Shown: positions 1-11,202 of the stretch, one piece after another | Numbering within the stretch: position 1 is the first letter of the stretch | Layout: each line of letters opens with the position of its first letter | From: Allodiplogaster sudhausi | Taxonomy: Eukaryota; Nematoda; Chromadorea; Rhabditida; Diplogasteridae | Length of the DNA: 64,000 nucleotides | Assembly: GCA_945643635.1 (NCBI GenBank) | Contig: CALZFC010000087.1 | Location: 1,296,501-1,360,500, forward strand | Direction: 5' to 3' | Made by a program: the position numbers and the translations under genes | Notes under the pieces: model-generated | Database searches by the model: none | What the model saw: the letters and a program-made list of their open reading frames with translations, nothing else | What the model was told of the DNA's origin: nothing

Positions 1-2
1 AC

Positions 3-3000
3 GGTAGCAGACCAAGCTCAAGAAACGATCAATACCGTCAATACCCTCAAGAACGATCACAATCTCGCCCACGTTACAACAACGATACCCGACGCGGAAG
101 AAGCCGCGGAAGCGGACCACGGAATGTCCATTTTCTAACAGTGATGGCAACCCTCTTTGCAATTATCACAACAGCATTCGCAAAGAAGGAATTTTACGAT
201 TGCGCATCCGCCACAGGAGGCTTACTCGTGAAGATGGCATCGGAACAACCATGTGAGATGACTACAAGCGACCGGGTAATAGACACGACCATCCAACTGT
301 ACACTCTGAATCGAACCTTGGAAGATGCCAAAGCGACGCTCTGTACAATCCGAGAGTACGAAGTATGCACGGACTCGACATTCTTCCTGTACTCCATCCT
401 ATCAAACAAGACGAACGAAAGGACGGCAACGTATGCAGAATGCATAAATGCACGAAGGACCTTCGAATGGAAAAATAAACCTATCAGAAGACTCACAAAG
501 ACACTTGCAGGAACGGACCGGCCACTGGCCCCTTCAAATAAGTTCTGGGGAAGAAACTGCAAACGCGAGGAAGTATTTTTCATGGAAGAAGGACCAATAA
601 CAATGATTCAAGAAGAGCAGATTCTGACTCCACTCATGATCCATACAAAGGATTGCGAGGGGAAGGACGGCTTCTGCAAAGGAAACGACTTCATCGTGAT
701 ATGGCTTCCAGAAGAACTAAAATCGGAGCCCTGCAAATATATCCCACTCTTGACAACAAAAGCCCTCATCGGCCGAAATCGTATCTTGATTGACTCTGCA
801 CACATTTCGCTTTCGCTCGATAATTATAAAACAATCGAACGTGACTGCTTCGAGCACTTGCCACACGCGACGACTACGGGCGTGATCGCAACTTTTCCTG
901 ATCTGCATCCTGATGCTAACATCACTGAGATCATGAATGGTCGAGAAGTACACGCTCGGCAAAGACACCGCCGCGTCCGTCGCGACGACAGCGCCAAAGC
1001 CCTCCTAAGGAAGAAATTGGATAGGACAGTCCTTCGACAATTCGTCACGCAAGAGGCAACTGCACAAACCACCACGCAGACGAGCACGACAACGCAGCGA
1101 CAAATGACAGCAAGGGAAACAATCAAGCCATGGAAAATCCTCCCCCCAGGAGAGACACACCCTCCAGCGATGCAGCCCACCACTACAGTTGCCACAACCT
1201 CCACGGAAAAAGTGACAGCGAAAACGAAGATCACAACATCAACAACGCCGAGACAGACCATGACAAGCCCTACGACTACAACAAAAACAAGAGGAAGTAC
1301 AAAATCAACAACCACTACGACGCCGATCGCATCGACGACACATATCTCAAGCACCACTCAAATACCACATATCGTCGCCATGCCTCCAGAAGAAGCGGAT
1401 ACTGCAATAGAATATAGGAAAGTGTGGAAAAGATTGCCACCAATGCCGCGTGTTGCTCTCGCACAACAACAAAATACCCATGACTTCAATACACCAAGAA
1501 CGACGCGGTCAGAACAAGCACGAGTGCTCCCAAGGGAAGAGTTGCATCCTGCGCCAACCCCACCATTCCATTCACTCGGCACTCCACACCCGCTCGTCAC
1601 TCCACCCCGAGCTGCTGAAGAAGCAGAGGCCGCCCAAATCAACTTCTTACACCAGAAATATGATCACCAGGAGAACCTCCGCCGGAACTATACGCACGTA
1701 GGCGTAAATCAGAAGATCAACTACGCCGCGAGAAGGATTCAACAAGACATGGTCAGGACTTTCCAACAGCTCGCAGCTTCCATCTGCACGAGCGAGAACC
1801 TAGCCATACGGACATTTCGCGCAATCGCATGGATCGACCCCACAGTTGCAATCCGATCACTGATGGATCGCCGGGATATAATTGCACGATTCGTCGGAGA
1901 AGACGTGCTCATAATTTCCAAATGCCGCACTATAAAAGCCGAGATGATCGTATACAACAAGAAGATCAACGACTCATGCACGGCACTTACACCGATCTGG
2001 TCGGAAGACAAAGAGCTCTACTACGCCATTCCTGGAACACGAGACGTCATTCAAAGCTCACCATCTATTTCATGTGACAAGATCACTGAAGATGTCTGGA
2101 ATCTGAACGACACTTACGTCAGAGGCCTCTCAAACGATCCTATCAACGTCACATCTCTCCAAGGCTTCCACTCGAATAGCAAGATGACATTCTCCGATAT
2201 CGATGTCACAAACGGTGATATATTCGAGAAGGCGAAAGGTTCATCGTTTCCCCTGCAACTCGCCATCACTTACGGATCATTCTTGCTGTCCATGAGGACA
2301 CAGAGCGCTCGGCTCATAGGAGGCATCAGCGGATCCGAGTTCACCGAGCTCACAGGATCGCAGCTTCCCAGATTCAACATCGACGTACCGGGACTGTTCG
2401 ACAGAATCCACGGATTCTGGGAAAAAATAACAGACCATATCGTATGGTTGCTGATGAAACTAAGCCTGCCAGCAGCTGTGATACTCCTGATAGTCATCAT
2501 CGCCTTTATCATCAAGCTGACAGTACTCTCACGCATCATGCGATTCATAAACGGCGCACCAAAACTGAAGATCAACTTCGTGCGAACACCACTCGTCAGC
2601 GAAGAAGACAGCACCGAGCTGGAAGAGATTATAAGGCCATCGCGACCACCACCATCACCCCCGCGGCGCGAGCGTTATCACAGAACTGCGAGACGTACAG
2701 TTACCCTCCCAGAAGATACAGTATTCACATTTCTTCGGGTTAACAATGTGTACGGAAAGACCACAAGAACATTGCCACACATTCCTATTACGATATCGGA
2801 TCGAGCCACGGTTGCTCTTTTAGACACGGGAGCAAACGTCTCGTACATAAAAGAGTCATTCGCCCGTAAAGCAGGACTGCAACCACACACTACCAGCTCA
2901 TCAGCTCAGACAGCAAACAATTCCACAATCAAGTTCATCGGCGAATGCAGAGCCAGAATAAGAATCGGAAATAACGTTATCGACCACAAAATTCTCGTCT

Positions 3001-4628
3001 CTCCAGACAACGACTGTCCGGCAACAGCCCTTATCGGATTCGACGTTATGGAAGAACTGGCAAGACAACAAGTGTTTACGATGTTTAAAGAGAAAGAAGC
3101 AGTTATCGGAGACTCTATCATCCCACTTCTCTCTTCACCCACCGACGTCTACAGGGAAAAATCAAGCCATGTCTGCACACTCACAACGCTGCGGACATGC
3201 CGAATTGACCCCAATGAGGAGAAGGCTATTTACATAGCCCTCCCGGAACACAAAGACAGAAGTGACGGAGCAGCCATTTACAACATCAGATGCAACGATG
3301 AACAACAATTCCTTCGCTTCGAACCATTCCTTTGCCAATCTGCCAGAGAACTGACCCAGGTCATCGTCCATAACACAAGCGACAAACCAGTCATGCTGAT
3401 GCAAGGAGCCCGAGTCGCAACTGCAACCGAAATCGAATCTTCAACCATCGAATACATACCACCAGAAGCAGACTGGGAAAGCCGCCTGCCACAAGTCCTT
3501 CCGACGGACAAAGAGAATTTTGCCAGCCTCATACAGATCGACACTTCACATCTTAACGAACGAGAAAGTGACAAACTTCTGGAGCTGTTAGAGGAACATC
3601 GTGAAGCTTTTCAGCTAGACGACAACCTCGGACATTACAAGGGTCCCATACAGCACCACATACGGCTGCAGAAGGACGCAAAGCTCCCAACTCCAAGAAT
3701 TCGCCATATCCCCTTGGGTAAACAAGAAGAGATCGACAAGCAAGTGGAGACGCTGCTTCAACAAGGCGTAATCCGGGAGAGTATCTCTAATGTTCTCTCC
3801 GCACCAGTCCTAACGCGGAAGAAGGATTCAACATTTCGATTCACAGTCGACTATCGGCCAGTAAACGCCATCACTGAGCCTGAACCAATCGCACTGCCAA
3901 CTGCCGACGAACTGTTGATGGAAGTCGCAGGAGCAAGATACTTTACAACATTGGACCTTGTTTCCGGATTCTTCCAAATTGAACTCAGGCCACAAGACCG
4001 GTACTTAACCGCCTTCAGAACCCCAAGTGGAATATACGAATTCAACAGGTTGCCTATGGGACTGTGTGGTGCACCCGCAACATTTCAACGCGCAATGCAG
4101 CTGGTCAGGAAAGACACCGGAAATAATATCTCCGTATACCTCGACGATATTCTTATCACTTCGACCACTTTCGAGGAACACATCGAGAAACTGCGGAAGG
4201 CCCTCCTATCAATCGAGAAATTCGGACTGAAGTTAAGCCCGCGGAAGTGTAAATTTGCTTCACCATCGGTACAATATCTTGGATTCGTGGTAAACCACCA
4301 AGGGATCCAACCGAACAACGTGAAAGTAGAAGCCGTCGAGAAGTATCCGAGGCCTACTAACAAGAAAGGGGTACAAATTTTCCTCGGCATGGTCAACTAC
4401 TTCAGACGTTTCATCCCGCAATACGCAGAGATCGTCGCCCCGCTAACTACCCTCACGGGGAACGTACCATTCCAGTGGAGCCAGGAACAGCAAAGCGCTT
4501 TTGAGAAAGCCAAAACCTTACTGACTACCGCCCCGATTCTGGCTAACCCGCGCCGTGGAACACCATTCATCGCGGAAACGGACGCAAGCGGAATTGCGAT
4601 AGCAGCAGTACTCCTACAAGAACAGTAG
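3..4628 (+). pseudogene. gag tail - envelope-like glycoprotein - protease - RT polyprotein
   Basis: The frame is already open at base 3. A short Arg/Ser/Asn-rich gag-like tail (to about 140) leads without a stop into a hydrophobic, signal-like stretch (141-185). Next comes a Cys-containing ectodomain, a basic cluster RHRRVRR (963-983) resembling a furin site, and a Thr-rich mucin-like segment (about 1040-1380). A second domain follows, with a single transmembrane helix near 2446-2535. Directly after the short tail comes a retropepsin with LLDTGA (2817-2834), then RT (about 3650-4300) with YLDD at 4137-4148. The frame ends at TAG 4626-4628, where homologous polyproteins continue into RNase H. 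An envelope between gag and protease is unusual, since metaviral env genes normally follow integrase. The glycoprotein family is not identified, so 'envelope-like' rests on architecture. Confidence 0.85.
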
Positions 4629-5900
4629 GGACAACTTCATCCTATCGCGTATGCTAGCCGGAAACTTAAGGATGCCGAAAGAAGATACGTTGCACTGGAA
4701 ACAGAGGCACTCGGAATCGTCTGGGCAATCGACACCTTCAAGCAGTACATCTATGGAACACCTACAACGATAATAACGGACCATAAGCCGTTAGTATCAC
4801 TGCTAAAAAGGAAGAATCTCGACGGACGCCTTTTGAAATATCAGATGATAATCCAGGGAGAGGATATCAAAATCGAGTATCGCCCAGGAAGATTGAATTC
4901 AGTCCCGGACGCCCTCTCTCGATACTTAGAAGACGAAATCGCGGAACCGAAAGAACGTGCACCAAAGGAAAAAGAGACTCCGATGTCAGACGACCTGGAA
5001 GCGTCAGACACAGCTATGATAGTGAACTTCGTCGAAATCTCGGAGATAGCAGACGCACAGCAAAAATCTGACTGGATCAAGCAACTCATCGAGAAGACGA
5101 AGGCCTCTCCTAACGAGAAGTACACCATTGAGAACGAAATCCTGTACGAAAACGACCCGGATTCCGCCTCACCCATCATCCTACTTCCCAGAGAAAGCAA
5201 AATCATCAACGACATAATTGCTCACTTCCACGACTCGAGATGTGCTCACGCCGGTACCAAGAGAACAACGGCTACTATAAGAAAGCGCTTCAAGTGGAGA
5301 GGAATGGCAGCCGACATCGCAAGTCACATCCGCACATGCGACATCTGCCAAAGGTTCAAAGCGCAGCCATGCGATTATACAGTCGAACCTCTCGGCGCCT
5401 TCGAAGTGCCAAACGAGCCTATGGAGAGGATTCATCTCGACATCGCCGGCCCTCTCCCAGAGAGCGACAGAGGATATCAATACATCGCAGTATTCGTAGA
5501 CGCTTTCTCGAAGTGGACGATCGCCGAACCTATCCCGGACCAGACGTCCAGATCCATTCTGGATGTCTTCATCAAGAGACTCTGCCACGTACATGGGACG
5601 CCACGCCAGCTGATCACAGACCGAGGCTCAAACCTCGTTTCAAGGGAATTTCAAGATACCCTGAAGACACTTGGAGTCGAGCATGGCTCCTCCACACCGT
5701 ACCGCCACCGGGCAAATGGACAAGCAGAGCGAACAATTCGTACCATTCAAGAAGCGATGATACCGTACGTCAACGACAGGCAGACCGACTGGGACCTCAT
5801 CATCTCAAATACAGTGTACATCATCAACACTATGAGACACTCAACAACAAAGGAATCGCCATTCGCCGTACTATACGGTCGGGAGCCGCGTCTTCCTTAA
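4629..5900 (+). pseudogene. RNase H and integrase core of the same polyprotein
   Basis: This continues the RT frame after TAG 4626-4628. RNase H shows the Asp in TDASG (just before the stop), the Glu in LETEALG and the Asp in ITDHKPL. Integrase follows, with a His/Cys zinc-binding region (about 5220-5355, ending CDICQ). The catalytic core shows Asp in HLDIAGP (about 5434), Asp in ITDRGSN (about 5616) and Glu in GQAERTI (about 5727). All catalytic residues are present. The segment ends at TAA 5898-5900, right after a YGREPRLP motif that normally continues into the C-terminal domain, so the stop is a disabling substitution and not the natural end. Confidence 0.85.
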
Positions 5901-6416
5901 GATAACTTACTGCAGATGCCAACGGCAGGGAACCCAGCAAATGTGGAAAGCTACTCCGCTCAGATGCGGAGGAGACAGTCCAGCTGCTGGAAAGCAGTGA
6001 GGAGTAACATCGAGGACGCGCATGAGCAACAGGCGGAGTACTACGACAATCGGAACAACACCCAACCTCGCCACGTGGAAGCTGGCGAAGAAGTGCTACT
6101 GCGAGGAGCTCCACGACATAACAAATTAGCGCCGCGCTCGGCAAGACCCGTCCGCGTCGTTTCTACAGATGGGAGCAAACTAACAGTCGAAGTTCGCCCC
6201 GGACATCAAGCAGTTTGGCACAAAGACAATGTCCGCCGATACAATCGTAGAGAAGGCCGGCAAAACTACACTCCAAAAAACGCCGTTGTCAATACTCCCC
6301 ACGCAAGAAGAAAGACACCGCAGACCGCCGCGCCGACAGAGGAGCGCCCGGCGTACTCGAAAAGATCCCACCGAGAGCTGAAAAAGAAGCGAGCAGACGA
6401 CTACGTCTACTACTAA
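5901..6416 (+). pseudogene. Integrase C-terminal domain, third segment of the polyprotein
   Basis: The frame is the same as upstream. The segment contains a typical Ty3 integrase linker followed by a small SH3-like DNA-binding region (around VEAGEEVLL to HKDNVRRYN, about 6078-6245). A basic tail ends at TAA 6414-6416. No frameshift separates it from the integrase core, only TAA 5898-5900. The basic C-terminal tail has no recognisable chromodomain. Confidence 0.75.
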
Positions 6417-7100
6417 ATCTGCATCTTTTTCCTTCTCTCTCTTCTTTTCTTTTTCTTCATTTTTTTTTCTTTTTCTATTCTTTCTTTCTCTCTCTCCTTC
6501 TTTTTTTTTTCTTTCTCGTCACTTGTTTTATATTTCTCGATATTTGCTTAGATTATGAAAACATTATGTATACATGAGTATCTGTCCCATAACACCACTT
6601 TGGGAAATGATTAACAGTGTTTAACAACACATGATGCACATACACTTTTACTCTACCTAAAAGTACACGGTGCACTGACAGTTACCCCCTCTAACCTTGT
6701 CAAATTCTTCCACACGCAAAAGTCACACTTCATAGGAAACGTAAACTGATCGCAATCGCATTGTCTAGACGTTACTCTCTCCAACTTCTCTCTCTCACCC
6801 CTCTCCTCGCCCGTCGTTCGCGCAATCTCGTCATCACATCTCGCAACCATCGCCACATCCTTTGCTCTACCTTGTGAGAGCACTCTCGTGTCGTTCCACT
6901 CCGCATCCTACAGGAGTATGATCTATCGCTGCCCAACCACTCCAACTTCCAGCACACGCTCGCCACCTTCCTCTCTCAGTCCGCCGGCGTCACTCGGAGC
7001 GACCTGTCTCTCTTCCCCCTGTTACGCTCTTCCCTCGACACGCTCTATCGCCATCAAGGACGACAGACAGTCTCAAGAGGCGGAGAACAGAAGCGAGAAC
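6417..7100. other. Non-coding stretch after pol
   Basis: Bases 6420-6540 are a long pyrimidine-rich tract (CTTTT/TCTC). The rest has no long open frame with coding character. It could contain remnants of the retroelement 3' untranslated region or LTR, but no matching TG...CA ends or polypurine tract are obvious. Confidence 0.4.
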
Positions 7101-7114
7101 TATATGCATATAAG
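7101..7114 (+). promoter_or_regulatory. TATA-like element upstream of coiled-coil ORF
   Basis: The sequence TATATGCATATAAG lies 66 bp upstream of the ATG at 7180. Its position suits a core promoter for the short unit ending at the AATAAA near 7672. It is a motif match only. Confidence 0.4.
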
Positions 7115-7179
7115 GAAGTCAGAGTAGCGGAAGACTCCATTGTGCTCAGACAACTTCGCCCTGACCACCGGCTTGCAGC

Positions 7180-7608
7180 ATGTCTGACTTCCCTGTGCCA
7201 GAACACCTCGCCTATCTACAGAACTACGCAATCGATCTCGCTGGCGAAAGGCTGCTGGAAGAAGTCGCCGCTCTCAGGAAAGAACTCGCCGACACAAAGA
7301 TGGACCAGGAAGGCTGGTGCACTGCCTACCAGGAGTCTGCCAGACGTTGCAGCGACCTCCGCAGAGAGCTGGAGTACAGCGACACAAAGCGGCGGGAACA
7401 TCAACATCATGAGTGCGCACTCGAAGTCACATTGTGGGACCACGAGCGCCGCGCCGACAGAATGCGAGACGACATGCACGAGATGCGCAACGGTCACATC
7501 GAACGGGAGGCAGCCTTATACGAGAGGATTTACGAGGGGGGAAAACGCCAGGAACTGGATAAAGCCAGGCGAGAGGAGGCATCCCAGTTTTTTAAACGAG
7601 AGAAGTAA
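7180..7608 (+). CDS. 142-aa coiled-coil protein of unknown function
   Basis: An intact single-exon frame encodes 142 residues, rich in Glu, Arg, Lys and Ala, with heptad-like stretches from about residue 24 (LLEEVAALRKELAD) to the end, so a coiled coil is expected. A TATA-like box lies 66 bp before the ATG and an AATAAA signal lies 64 bp after the stop. That gives a compact transcription unit between two retroelements. It might be a gag-like or accessory protein of a mobile element, because no host family is recognisable. Overlapping alternative frames look less protein-like. Confidence 0.5.
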   Translation: MSDFPVPEHLAYLQNYAIDLAGERLLEEVAALRKELADTKMDQEGWCTAYQESARRCSDLRRELEYSDTKRREHQHHECALEVTLWDHERRADRMRDDMHEMRNGHIEREAALYERIYEGGKRQELDKARREEASQFFKREK

Positions 7609-7671
7609 CGACCATCTGTGATAATGTTAGCCATTTGACGATATTGTTATGTTGATGTCATTAATGTAAAA

Positions 7672-7677
7672 AATAAA
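7672..7677 (+). terminator. AATAAA polyadenylation signal
   Basis: A canonical AATAAA lies 64 bp after the stop of the 7180-7608 frame. It is a plausible 3' end signal for that small unit. Confidence 0.35.
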
Positions 7678-7791
7678 TTTGCTATAATCGTTCAACACCA
7701 TACTATGCACACTGCACACTAACAACGGTGGACTGATTTAAAGGTGAATTGTGTTTACAGAGCGAGGGACCGCTCTTTTCGGTGGTGGGGA

Positions 7792-7831
7792 TGTCATAGC
7801 CCCGGGTGAGCTGTCATAGCCCCGGGTGAGC
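7792..7831 (+). repeat. Two tandem copies of a 20-bp unit
   Basis: The 20-bp unit TGTCATAGCCCCGGGTGAGC occurs twice head to tail, at 7792-7811 and 7812-7831, with no mismatch. Each copy holds a CCCGGG site. Confidence 0.9.
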
Positions 7832-8162
7832 CAAAGTGCAACCGGTCTGCGCTGGTCGCCCCGCCCCTGACGGGACGGAGCGGCTAGCGCTGACTGACAC
7901 GAGTGTGCGGAGAGAACCACCTCACCAGGCGGCTGTCCCGGGCTCTGCCCTCCTTCCCCCGTATTTATATAGTATCATCATGCTTTATGATATGTAAGAT
8001 AAAGATATATATTAATCCCCGTCTCCCTGCCTACTATACACAAGTAACTACACCACGGTTCTACAAGAGAAAGACACTCGTGTTTCTTGTCGGTCACAAA
8101 CATTGCTTGATTTTCATGATTCTACTCCTTCCCCAATTAGACACAGAAAACCCTGACGAAAA

Positions 8163-8414
8163 GGTAGCAACCTTACTGCTGCCGGTAACTCCATCCTGCC
8201 AGAACTTGTACTAACAGCTCTGAACCCGCCGGAAACGAGTTCCGCCCTCGGCATGGCAGCCATCCTAGTCCTTCTCCAAAGATGCACACGCGCCAGCATT
8301 GAACTCGCCGGTCATGTCAGACAAGAATTAATTCATTTTATTACTTACCAAATAGGAGCAACAGAGAGCCAAACCGATTTCCTTTCTCAACTGCCGCCTC
8401 TAACATTTGACTAG
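8163..8414 (+). other. Unidentified open frame, about 83 codons, no clear start
   Basis: A frame with reasonable protein character (helical, Leu/Ala-rich middle, ending LPPLTFD then TAG at 8412) sits between transposon remnants. A stop lies just upstream and there is no ATG at its beginning, so if real it is a fragment of a mobile-element gene. Family unknown. The surrounding 7832-8857 contains nothing else I can support. Confidence 0.25.
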
Positions 8415-8857
8415 TACAATGAGAGTACTAGTAAAATACCAGAAGGTTCCGCCACAAAAGAAAGCTACAGAATAAACATAAATATTTCACCCGCTCTCAC
8501 GGGGCATCGTTCTCGTGAGGGGGGTTACTCTTCAAAACTTTCACGCATGCTTCTCCTCTCTCCCTTACTTACAACATACTAACTTCGTTCCATTCTTCTG
8601 GCTCATTAATTTTTCATAAGTGTTAAACGTGCTGGCCCCATAACCCAGACGTCGATGGATCGGAATCACTCACTACATTTTTTCCTTTCTTTTCTCTCTT
8701 TCTTCGATCCGTGAATTTCAACGCCTCCTCCGCCGCCGAATATATGCATTTCCGCGAACACTTCAGTTTCTGCAATGAAACGGCGCATATTACCACCCCG
8801 CCCTCTCGCCGCAAAGGGAACAATTCTCATGACATCCATACCTTCTTGCCATTATAG

Positions 8858-9337
8858 CACACCGTCCGACACTCCGCCGCGGCCGAGAGCCGGCCTCAAC
8901 CGGAGACAGCCGACACGACTGTCAACTCAGGGTCGCCTCCCATGCACTCGCACGAGGAGGCACCAACTCACTCCCCGGAAGACGGAACCGCTCCGCTTCC
9001 CTAACAACCACAACCAGACGATCAGTCAGCCAAAAAAAGGGTCGTCCTGTGCGCACTCGCGTATCAGGACACCAACCACTTCCGAATACCAAGAAGAGAT
9101 TCAAGAAACACTCGCAAGCGTGATCACTCTCTCTCTCTCAATGAAGAATGCGGAAGCGTCATTGAAGAAGACACAGCGCCGCGTCCGCCTCCAGCATCGG
9201 AGGAGAGCAAGGACACTCCCACTCCTTCACCAGAAGCCTCCCCAGAGGAATGCGTAGACGAAATCATGGCTCCCACCATCCCGACAGATGAGCAGTTTTC
9301 TCAACTTCGCGAAGAAGTAAATGATCTCAAAGATCAG
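8858..9337 (+). pseudogene. 5' half of a LINE-ORF1-like protein gene, interrupted by a Harbinger element
   Basis: A frame opened after TAG 8855-8857 carries a low-complexity Pro/Glu/Ser/Thr region. It ends in a coiled-coil segment (FSQLREEVNDLKDQ) that stops exactly where the transposon at 9338 begins. One in-frame stop (TAA 9002-9004) is present. Across the transposon, at 11892, the same frame resumes in a matching coiled coil. The arrangement (acidic N-terminus, coiled coil, then a basic nucleic-acid-binding region) resembles ORF1 proteins of non-LTR retrotransposons. That assignment is by architecture. No reverse transcriptase of this element is visible downstream. Confidence 0.55.
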
Positions 9338-9390
9338 CCGCCGTAGTAAACTGTCATTTTCTCGGGTGAAAAATCGGGGGAATGCACCTC
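9338..9390 (+). repeat. Left terminal inverted repeat of the Harbinger element
   Basis: Matches the reverse complement of 11839-11891 from the first base (CCGCCGTAG...). Both inner flanks carry further TCAGC-type subterminal motifs (about 9405-9440 and 11730-11770). Confidence 0.9.
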
Positions 9391-9657
9391 AACGTAGGGA
9401 GTTTCAGCCGAGGTTTCGTTTGAACTCTCGGCTGAGATGCTCCTCCGAGGACATAATTTTGTTGAACGTAAATGACGCATGTGAAAATGTGCTGTGTACT
9501 CGTTTGAGAGGAATAGAACGCAGTGCGAATTCTACGAACACCACAAACAAGAAGAACTCTTTTATGTCAACTTTTTCCTTAAGATTGCTATGAAAGATTA
9601 ATTAATTAAATAGAGAGATCAATGGCCTATCTGCAACGGTGACAACGCGCCCCGAAC

Positions 9658-10579
9658 ATGCCTTACCAACGGCGTCATCCGTACTTCTTGACAACGAACC
9701 CACGTATCTTCCGACGGAATTATCGTTTCCACAAACACGACCTCGACGAGCTCGTCCGAATGTGTGACAGACATCTCGTTCAGCCCGAAGAACCCAACTG
9801 GACGATCAGCAAGCGCGATCAAGTATGGATTTTAGACTATGCAAGTAAAACAGTATTCTCACGATGTAGGTTGCGGCCGGACTGTCTTACCTCTGCACGA
9901 ACAGCCACCAAGCTGTACTCGCCGACCGCTTCGGAGTAAGCCAAAAGGCTATATCGGATGTGGTGCAGCGAGTACTCGCTGGCCTGTCCGACCCGGCAGT
10001 CGTCGCTCGCTTCATCTCCTTCCCTGTTCATAATCGTGCATGGAGAGAACATACGGCCCGCGGTTTCTCTCGTTTTGCTGCTCTTCCCAATGTCATTGGA
10101 GCTGTTGATGGCATGCTCATGCCTACTGAAACCCCAAGAAACCACGGTGGTCAATTCCGATGCCGAAAGGGAACGTGCGCTTTAAATGTTTTAGCTATAG
10201 TAAACCACCGTGGCCGCATTCTCTACATAAACCCCCGTTACCCAGGTTCTGCCCACGACTCCTACATCTTTTCTCAATCGACCGCAAAGCAAGAACTCGA
10301 CCAACTGCAGGGTGTTCCGGGATATGCACTAATAGGTGACAGCGGCTTCAAGAACGGCAGTCGTCTGATGACTCCGATTCGACGCACTGCAGCACCCACG
10401 CGCAGCGCCTCTACAACAAGAAGCACGCACAAACGCGCGTCATTGTTGAGCAGACCTTCGGTTGGCTGAAAAGAAGATTCGCCATTCTCTCCTCCAAGTG
10501 CCGGCTCTCTCCGGAACGCGCTGCCAAGGCCGCCCTTGCTTGTGCTGTACTCCACAACTATGGCCTTACGAAGGGATAA
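9658..10579 (+). pseudogene. Harbinger (HARBI1-like) DDE transposase, frameshifted
   Basis: Three successive frames together carry the family pattern. The first frame (from the ATG at 9658) has a helical N-terminus to about 9840. The second frame (about 9880-10390) has GVSQKAISDVV, then GAVDGML (first Asp) and LIGDSGF (second Asp). The third frame (10403-10579) has [12 protein letters not shown] (Glu) and ends at TAA 10577-10579. Frame changes lie near 9840-9880 and 10380-10400. The first could be a very short intron (GTAAAACAG to TGTAG), but the second has no splice signals, so the gene is probably dead. The protein would cut and paste the element. Confidence 0.85.
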
Positions 10580-10589
10580 TGAGTCTCAT

Positions 10590-10905
10590 CGCTGATAGTC
10601 GCCTCCGGACTCGCAGTCATTCCTCGCTAAATCTTACCATTTTCTTTAGTATTCTCACTTAATTTTGCCATGTTCTTAAAGAGATAGTAAATAGTATTTA
10701 ATATAATGACAACTACAAATTGCACCCAATTATTATGGTGACAAATAACAAGTTATGAACACGAGAAAAAAGCAACCTCTCGTGAAAATCCAATCTCCTT
10801 CCTTGAGTTGCTGTTCTTCCTGTGGACCACAGAAAAGCTCTTGTGAGAATGAAGATTCTCGTCGCTGACTACCGCCTCGGGACTCGCCGTCAGTTCTCGC
10901 TTAAT
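10590..10905 (+). repeat. Imperfect direct repeat pair inside the Harbinger element
   Basis: A roughly 44-bp motif around CGCTGATAGTCGCCTCCGGA (about 10590-10633) recurs with a few substitutions at about 10863-10906 (CGCTGACTACCGCCTCGGGA...). Both follow a CTCATCG/CTCGTCG start and end in TCGCT(A/T)AATCT. The region between is AT-rich and non-coding. Confidence 0.7.
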
Positions 10906-11202
10906 CTGAGGAAATACAATAGCTCAAAGAGCTAAAATTAAAGCAAAAAAACTGGAAACGAACAGAAATTAAATGTTTAATCAGATTGATAAACATACTC
11001 TTCCGGTTTCAAGCGAGGGACTTCCCACTCCTTGAAAAGTGGGCGATCGAGCTAGCATGTGGGCGAACAGGACCGACCGAGTTCTGTACTCAGCTCCTTC
11101 TCAATTTGACGATCAACGCCGCCGCCCGTAGCATTCACATATCTCAAGCAACAATTTTCTTCGAGCAAAAAGCATTCAAGGAAATCAAACAAGAAATAAA
11201 AG

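Larger units (their letters stand above)
1..6416 (+). mobile_element. Ty3/gypsy-like LTR retroelement with envelope, 5' end off-window
   Basis: One frame (codons starting at multiples of 3) is open across the whole stretch apart from two stop codons. It reads, in order, a basic Arg/Ser-rich gag-like tail, a membrane glycoprotein, an aspartic protease, reverse transcriptase, RNase H and integrase. The RNase H and integrase after the RT define a Ty3/gypsy (metavirus-type) order. The 5' LTR, PBS and most of gag lie left of the window. I found no convincing 3' LTR after 6416: the sequence turns into pyrimidine-rich DNA. The element looks recently inactivated, because only nonsense changes and no frameshifts are visible. 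Confidence 0.88.

Noticed and set aside
824..1357. 177-residue minus-strand open frame opposite the retroelement
   Set aside because: It is the shadow of the Thr-rich segment of the sense polyprotein (Val/Cys-rich by codon complement), with no independent support.
5240..5905. 221-residue plus-strand frame overlapping integrase
   Set aside because: It lies in another frame of the integrase coding region, is Arg/His-rich and without motifs. The integrase frame explains the DNA.
8500..8530. Purine run GTGAGGGGGG at about 8514-8523 as the 3' polypurine tract of the first retroelement
   Set aside because: The following sequence starts TTAC, not TG, and no LTR-like ending or second copy was found.
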